From Bacillota bacterium (GTDB taxonomy: Bacteria > Bacillota > Clostridia > Peptostreptococcales > Anaerovoracaceae), in contig JAEDNK010000058.1 in NCBI GenBank assembly GCA_016302545.1, positions 1 through 9,014 of the forward strand: a DNA stretch of 9,014 nucleotides, given 5' to 3'. The position numbers were made by a program, and so were the translations under genes. Positions 5,241 to 9,014 of this stretch are shown one piece after another. The notes under the pieces were generated by a model, which ran no database searches, was not told the DNA's origin, and saw nothing but the letters and a program-made list of their open reading frames with translations. The first letter of the stretch is position 1, and the number at the start of each line of letters is the position of its first letter.

Positions 5241-5843
5241 TTAAAATCTGTCGCTGTAATTAAGCAGGTCTCTGAGGTGTCCGCCGCGGACCTTGGGCTT
5301 CGGCTTATTGATGCCCCCTTGAGAACTGCCGCCTGACGAGCTGCCCGATGACATGAAATCCTCGTACCTGTATATTTTACCCCATATGGAGTCCTCACCG
5401 GTAACTATAAGGCCGAAAGTACCGCCGCTGCCGTCCCGAGGTCTCGTCAAACTCCCCGGATTCATCAGCACCACATCGTCCATTTCAGTGTACGACGCCC
5501 TGTGAGTGTGACCGAAAAAAGCGCCCACGCATTGGTTTTCCAGTGCCTTATAATATATATTCTGCTTGCTGAAGTCCACCTGCTCCATGTGACCGTGGGT
5601 TATCAGGAAATTACCGGCTTCAGTCTCCAAAATGGACCAGTCGGTATCGCCGTAGCTGCCGTCGCAGTTACCCTTGACCCATGCCACATGAACGCCGAGG
5701 CGCGCCTGAAGCTCTCTGGCATCAGCTGCATAATCGCCGCAATGAACGATTACGTCCACAGGAGATTCTTTCGCCAGCTTCTGATAAACATCTATGACAC
5801 GGGAACAATCTCCGTGGGTGTCGCTAACCGCTAATATTTTCAT
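5241..5843 (-). CDS. MJ0936/YfcE-family metallophosphodiesterase with Ser/Gly-rich tail
   Basis: This 200-residue cytoplasmic calcineurin-like enzyme has the full two-metal motif set: SDTHGD (Asp8, His10), GDYAAD (Asp37), GNCD (Asn59), THGH (83-85) and GHTH (His112, His114). Family members hydrolyse simple phosphodiesters and are often Mn2+-dependent; the physiological substrate is unknown. The core ends near residue 162. A low-complexity linker (MSSGSSSGGSSQGG, 164-177) and a basic segment up to the C-terminal SDRF follow, about 38 residues beyond the core. The frame stays open upstream to 5945, but the family begins at MKILAVSDTHGD, so ATG 5843 is chosen; AAAGG lies about ten nt ahead. It is first in the operon that continues through the thioesterase to arsR. 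Confidence 0.92.
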   Translation of the reverse strand: MKILAVSDTHGDCSRVIDVYQKLAKESPVDVIVHCGDYAADARELQARLGVHVAWVKGNCDGSYGDTDWSILETEAGNFLITHGHMEQVDFSKQNIYYKALENQCVGAFFGHTHRASYTEMDDVVLMNPGSLTRPRDGSGGTFGLIVTGEDSIWGKIYRYEDFMSSGSSSGGSSQGGINKPKPKVRGGHLRDLLNYSDRF

Positions 5844-5884
5844 AAATCTATAACCTTTATCCTTATTTTTGCCTGTTTTCATAC

Positions 5885-5893
5885 AGTATAGCA
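5885..5893 (-). promoter_or_regulatory. Extended -10 promoter of the phosphodiesterase-thioesterase-arsR operon
   Basis: On the minus strand, TGC followed by TATACT is an extended -10 about 42 nt ahead of the start codon at 5843. No convincing -35 is seen at 16-18 nt (best hexamer TACATT), as is common for extended -10 promoters. No ArsR-type dyad lies nearby. Confidence 0.45.
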
Positions 5894-5922
5894 TAGAAAA
5901 GCGGCGAAATGTATGGTAAACT
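5894..5922 (+). promoter_or_regulatory. Possible promoter of the Fic-like gene
   Basis: TAGAAA (5894-5899) and TAAACT (5917-5922) lie 17 nt apart, with TG one base before the -10. Neither hexamer is strong. It would share the 125-nt divergent intergenic region with the minus-strand promoter. Confidence 0.35.
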
Positions 5923-5968
5923 TTAAAAAAGTGCCTGATTTTCATGGCGATATGTGCGAGGTCAGATT

Positions 5969-6682
5969 ATGATAAGAGAAATCAGAAAGAAAATGGTGGT
6001 ACTTTCAAATCGCAGCCCTTTTCCGGCGGCGGTAAGGGAGTACATAGACCATCTGGAAAGACTGGACTGGATTCATATGAATCTGAAGCTGGACGGAAGT
6101 CCGCTTTCACGCTCGGAGACGGAAAAAATTATGGGCGGCGAAATGGTAATGAACGGGCGGATTATGGACCATGTGCTGATTGAAAGGCTGGATTGCCTTC
6201 GCAATGAGCTTTACGACCTTTTGCAGAGGGACATTGACGTGAGCAAAGAGTTTTTCAGGTTTACAGCCCCTATATTGGGTGCCGGATGGGATGAGTTTCG
6301 CAAAACCATACCGACATTGGTTGAATACGGATATACACCCTTGCTCCCTGCCGAAATTCCGGCTGCAATGGGTGATTTTCTGACCTTTGCCCGGCGGGAG
6401 GAGGAATTTGAAAATCCATTCGAAAAGGCTGCCCGGCTGCACAACAGCTTTCTCGCCATATATCCGTATAAAGAGGGAAATCAGATCATGGCTCGTGCGC
6501 TGATGGAGTATTATCTCCTGCGCAGGGGCTTTCCAATGGTGCCTGTGGACGTGGCTGAAGGTCGGTATAACGGTATGCTTGCAGAGTTTTGCAGAACAAA
6601 AAACAGCGAGCCTTTGGCGGAGCTTTTGACAAAGGCTGTTTATGACAGGCTGGAGCTGATGATTCAGCTGACAGGGTATTAA
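5969..6682 (+). CDS. Fic-fold protein with degenerate catalytic motif (probable pseudo-Fic)
   Basis: This 237-residue protein follows the Fic/DOC layout. Residues 36-60 (LKLDGSPLSRSETEKIMGGE) match the N-terminal inhibitory helix region of class II Fic proteins, where the usual motif is (S/T)xxxE(G/N); here the fit is N-L-K-L-D-G. A flap-like segment follows at 96-126, with GYTPLLPAEIP, and then the Fic core helices. The active loop, normally HPFxDGNGRxxR, reads YPYKEGNQIMAR (165-176). The catalytic His is Tyr165 and the first Arg is lost, while Glu169, Gly170, Asn171 and the last Arg176 remain. Flanking helices (KAARLHNSFLAI, ALMEYYLLRRGFP) are typical. AMP transfer by the usual mechanism therefore looks impossible; a structural, regulatory or altered activity is inferred. 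ATG 5969 is preferred to GTG 5954 because CGAGG lies seven nt before it. Confidence 0.82.
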   Translation: MIREIRKKMVVLSNRSPFPAAVREYIDHLERLDWIHMNLKLDGSPLSRSETEKIMGGEMVMNGRIMDHVLIERLDCLRNELYDLLQRDIDVSKEFFRFTAPILGAGWDEFRKTIPTLVEYGYTPLLPAEIPAAMGDFLTFARREEEFENPFEKAARLHNSFLAIYPYKEGNQIMARALMEYYLLRRGFPMVPVDVAEGRYNGMLAEFCRTKNSEPLAELLTKAVYDRLELMIQLTGY

Positions 6683-6742
6683 CATGGCAGTACATGATTT
6701 AATCCTCTCTGAGCATAATAATGGCAAAGGAAGGTGTTTTTT

Positions 6743-6919
6743 ATGAAAAATTTTGCAGGGTACATGTTGATTATGCTCATCTTCTTTATTGCAGCAACAG
6801 CATTTATGGAGGTTGACAGGCGGTGCAGCGACATGTACGGTACCGGCGGCAGAATCCTGGAGGAAGCAGCGGAGGTTGCCGGAGCGGCGGCACGGGTTAT
6901 GGAGCGGGCAAGACCATAA
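6743..6919 (+). CDS. Small single-span membrane protein, unknown function
   Basis: This 58-residue protein has no family I recognise. Residues 4-22 (FAGYMLIMLIFFIAATAFM) form one membrane helix with little charge before it, then a polar, charged stretch with one Cys (EVDRRCSDMYG). An Ala/Glu/Arg-rich segment (ILEEAAEVAGAAARVMERAR) should form an amphipathic or coiled-coil helix. AAAGGAAGG ending at 6734 lies eight nt before ATG 6743, a strong site that supports real translation. It follows the Fic-like gene by 60 nt and is probably cotranscribed; the lepA promoter begins just after its stop codon. Confidence 0.65.
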   Translation: MKNFAGYMLIMLIFFIAATAFMEVDRRCSDMYGTGGRILEEAAEVAGAAARVMERARP

Positions 6920-6924
6920 AAATG

Positions 6925-6953
6925 TTGAAATTTTCGCCATTATGCTTTAGAAT
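6925..6953 (+). promoter_or_regulatory. Promoter of lepA-hemW
   Basis: TTGAAA (6925-6930) and TAGAAT (6948-6953) are separated by exactly 17 nt, each one mismatch from consensus. Initiation near 6960 would give a leader of about 67 nt before the lepA start. The -35 begins six nt after the small membrane gene ends. Confidence 0.75.
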
Positions 6954-7026
6954 ATAAATTGGAATTGTCTGTGCTGCAAGCATCGGCAGAGACATGGGAA
7001 ATAAGATAATAAGAGGACGAGACATA

Positions 7027-8835
<1,809 letters not shown>

Positions 8836-8864
8836 TCTCTGTGGAGCAATCTGGACGAACAGAA

Positions 8865-9014
8865 ATGAAGAATTTAGGAATATATATCCATATACCTTTC
8901 TGCCTGAGAAAATGTCCTTACTGCGACTTTTACTCGGTGGCTGAGGCCCAGACCGACAGGCTGAAGGAGCGTTTTGTAAAAGCTCTGTGCAGTGAAATAG
9001 AGGATGCAGGCAGA
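8865..9014 (+). CDS. hemW: HemW-type radical SAM protein, N-terminal part (cut by window edge)
   Basis: Fifty codons are visible, opening MKNLGIYIHIPFCLRKCPYC. Cys13-x3-Cys17-x2-Cys20 is the radical-SAM 4Fe-4S motif, and IHIPFC with CPYCDF is typical of the HemN/HemW group. Proteins encoded directly after lepA in Firmicutes are usually HemW, a heme-binding protein proposed to insert heme, rather than true coproporphyrinogen dehydrogenase HemN. The distinguishing regions lie outside the window. The ribosome site is weak (GGAC at 8853-8856), so translation may depend partly on coupling to lepA, which ends 29 nt upstream. Confidence 0.92.
   Translation, partial: MKNLGIYIHIPFCLRKCPYCDFYSVAEAQTDRLKERFVKALCSEIEDAGR

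Noticed and set aside
5213..5398. N-terminal extension of the thioesterase to 5398.
   Set aside because: It would overlap the phosphodiesterase C-terminus, and its residues resemble no domain. ATG 5212 has a strong ribosome site.
5844..5945. N-terminal extension of the phosphodiesterase to 5945.
   Set aside because: The family begins at the MKILAVSDTH strand, and the extension would run through the predicted promoter region.
6107..6940. Long minus-strand frame opposite the Fic-like gene and small membrane gene.
   Set aside because: Its translation is rich in Cys and His with no domain, as expected for antisense of a coding region. The plus-strand Fic signature is clear.
6994..7026. LepA start at 6994.
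   Set aside because: The extra 11 residues are not part of the family, and the better-spaced GAGG precedes ATG 7027.

Overview
The window looks like a chromosome segment from an anaerobic Bacillota of class Clostridia. The evidence is strong AGGAGG-type ribosome binding sites, sigma-70-like promoters, short intergenic gaps, a lepA-hemW pair and moderate GC. Placement below class level would be guesswork. No phage, IS element or CRISPR array is visible.

Region 1 (1-1832, minus strand) is a drug-efflux-type operon: ABC ATPase, ABC-2 permease and a MerR-family regulator cut by the window edge. It starts at a MerR-type promoter with a 20-nt spacer filled by a perfect palindrome, so the operon is probably controlled by its own last gene. 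The ATPase is broken by a diverged 31-bp tandem duplication of its Walker B segment. Removing one unit restores a 240-residue frame.

Region 2 (1854-2145) is a single tRNA-Arg(ACG) gene with its own promoter, a 17-bp terminator hairpin, and then a compact foldable element of about 110 nt. The element opens with the exact reverse complement of the tRNA T-arm. It belongs to no family I can name and is the best candidate here for something undescribed.

Region 3 (2172-4739) is a metal-efflux module. A promoter with two SmtB/ArsR-type operators drives a free-standing HMA metal-binding protein and a P1B-type (Zn/Cd/Pb) ATPase that lacks its own HMA domain. The matching CzrA-like ArsR sensor lies tail to tail with the ATPase. 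It is the last gene of a minus-strand operon with a MJ0936/YfcE-type phosphodiesterase and a hotdog thioesterase, so the sensor is probably not autoregulated.

Region 4 (5844-9014, plus strand) holds a Fic-fold protein whose catalytic motif is degenerate (His replaced by Tyr), a 58-residue single-span membrane protein of unknown function, then lepA (EF-4) with its own promoter and the start of hemW.
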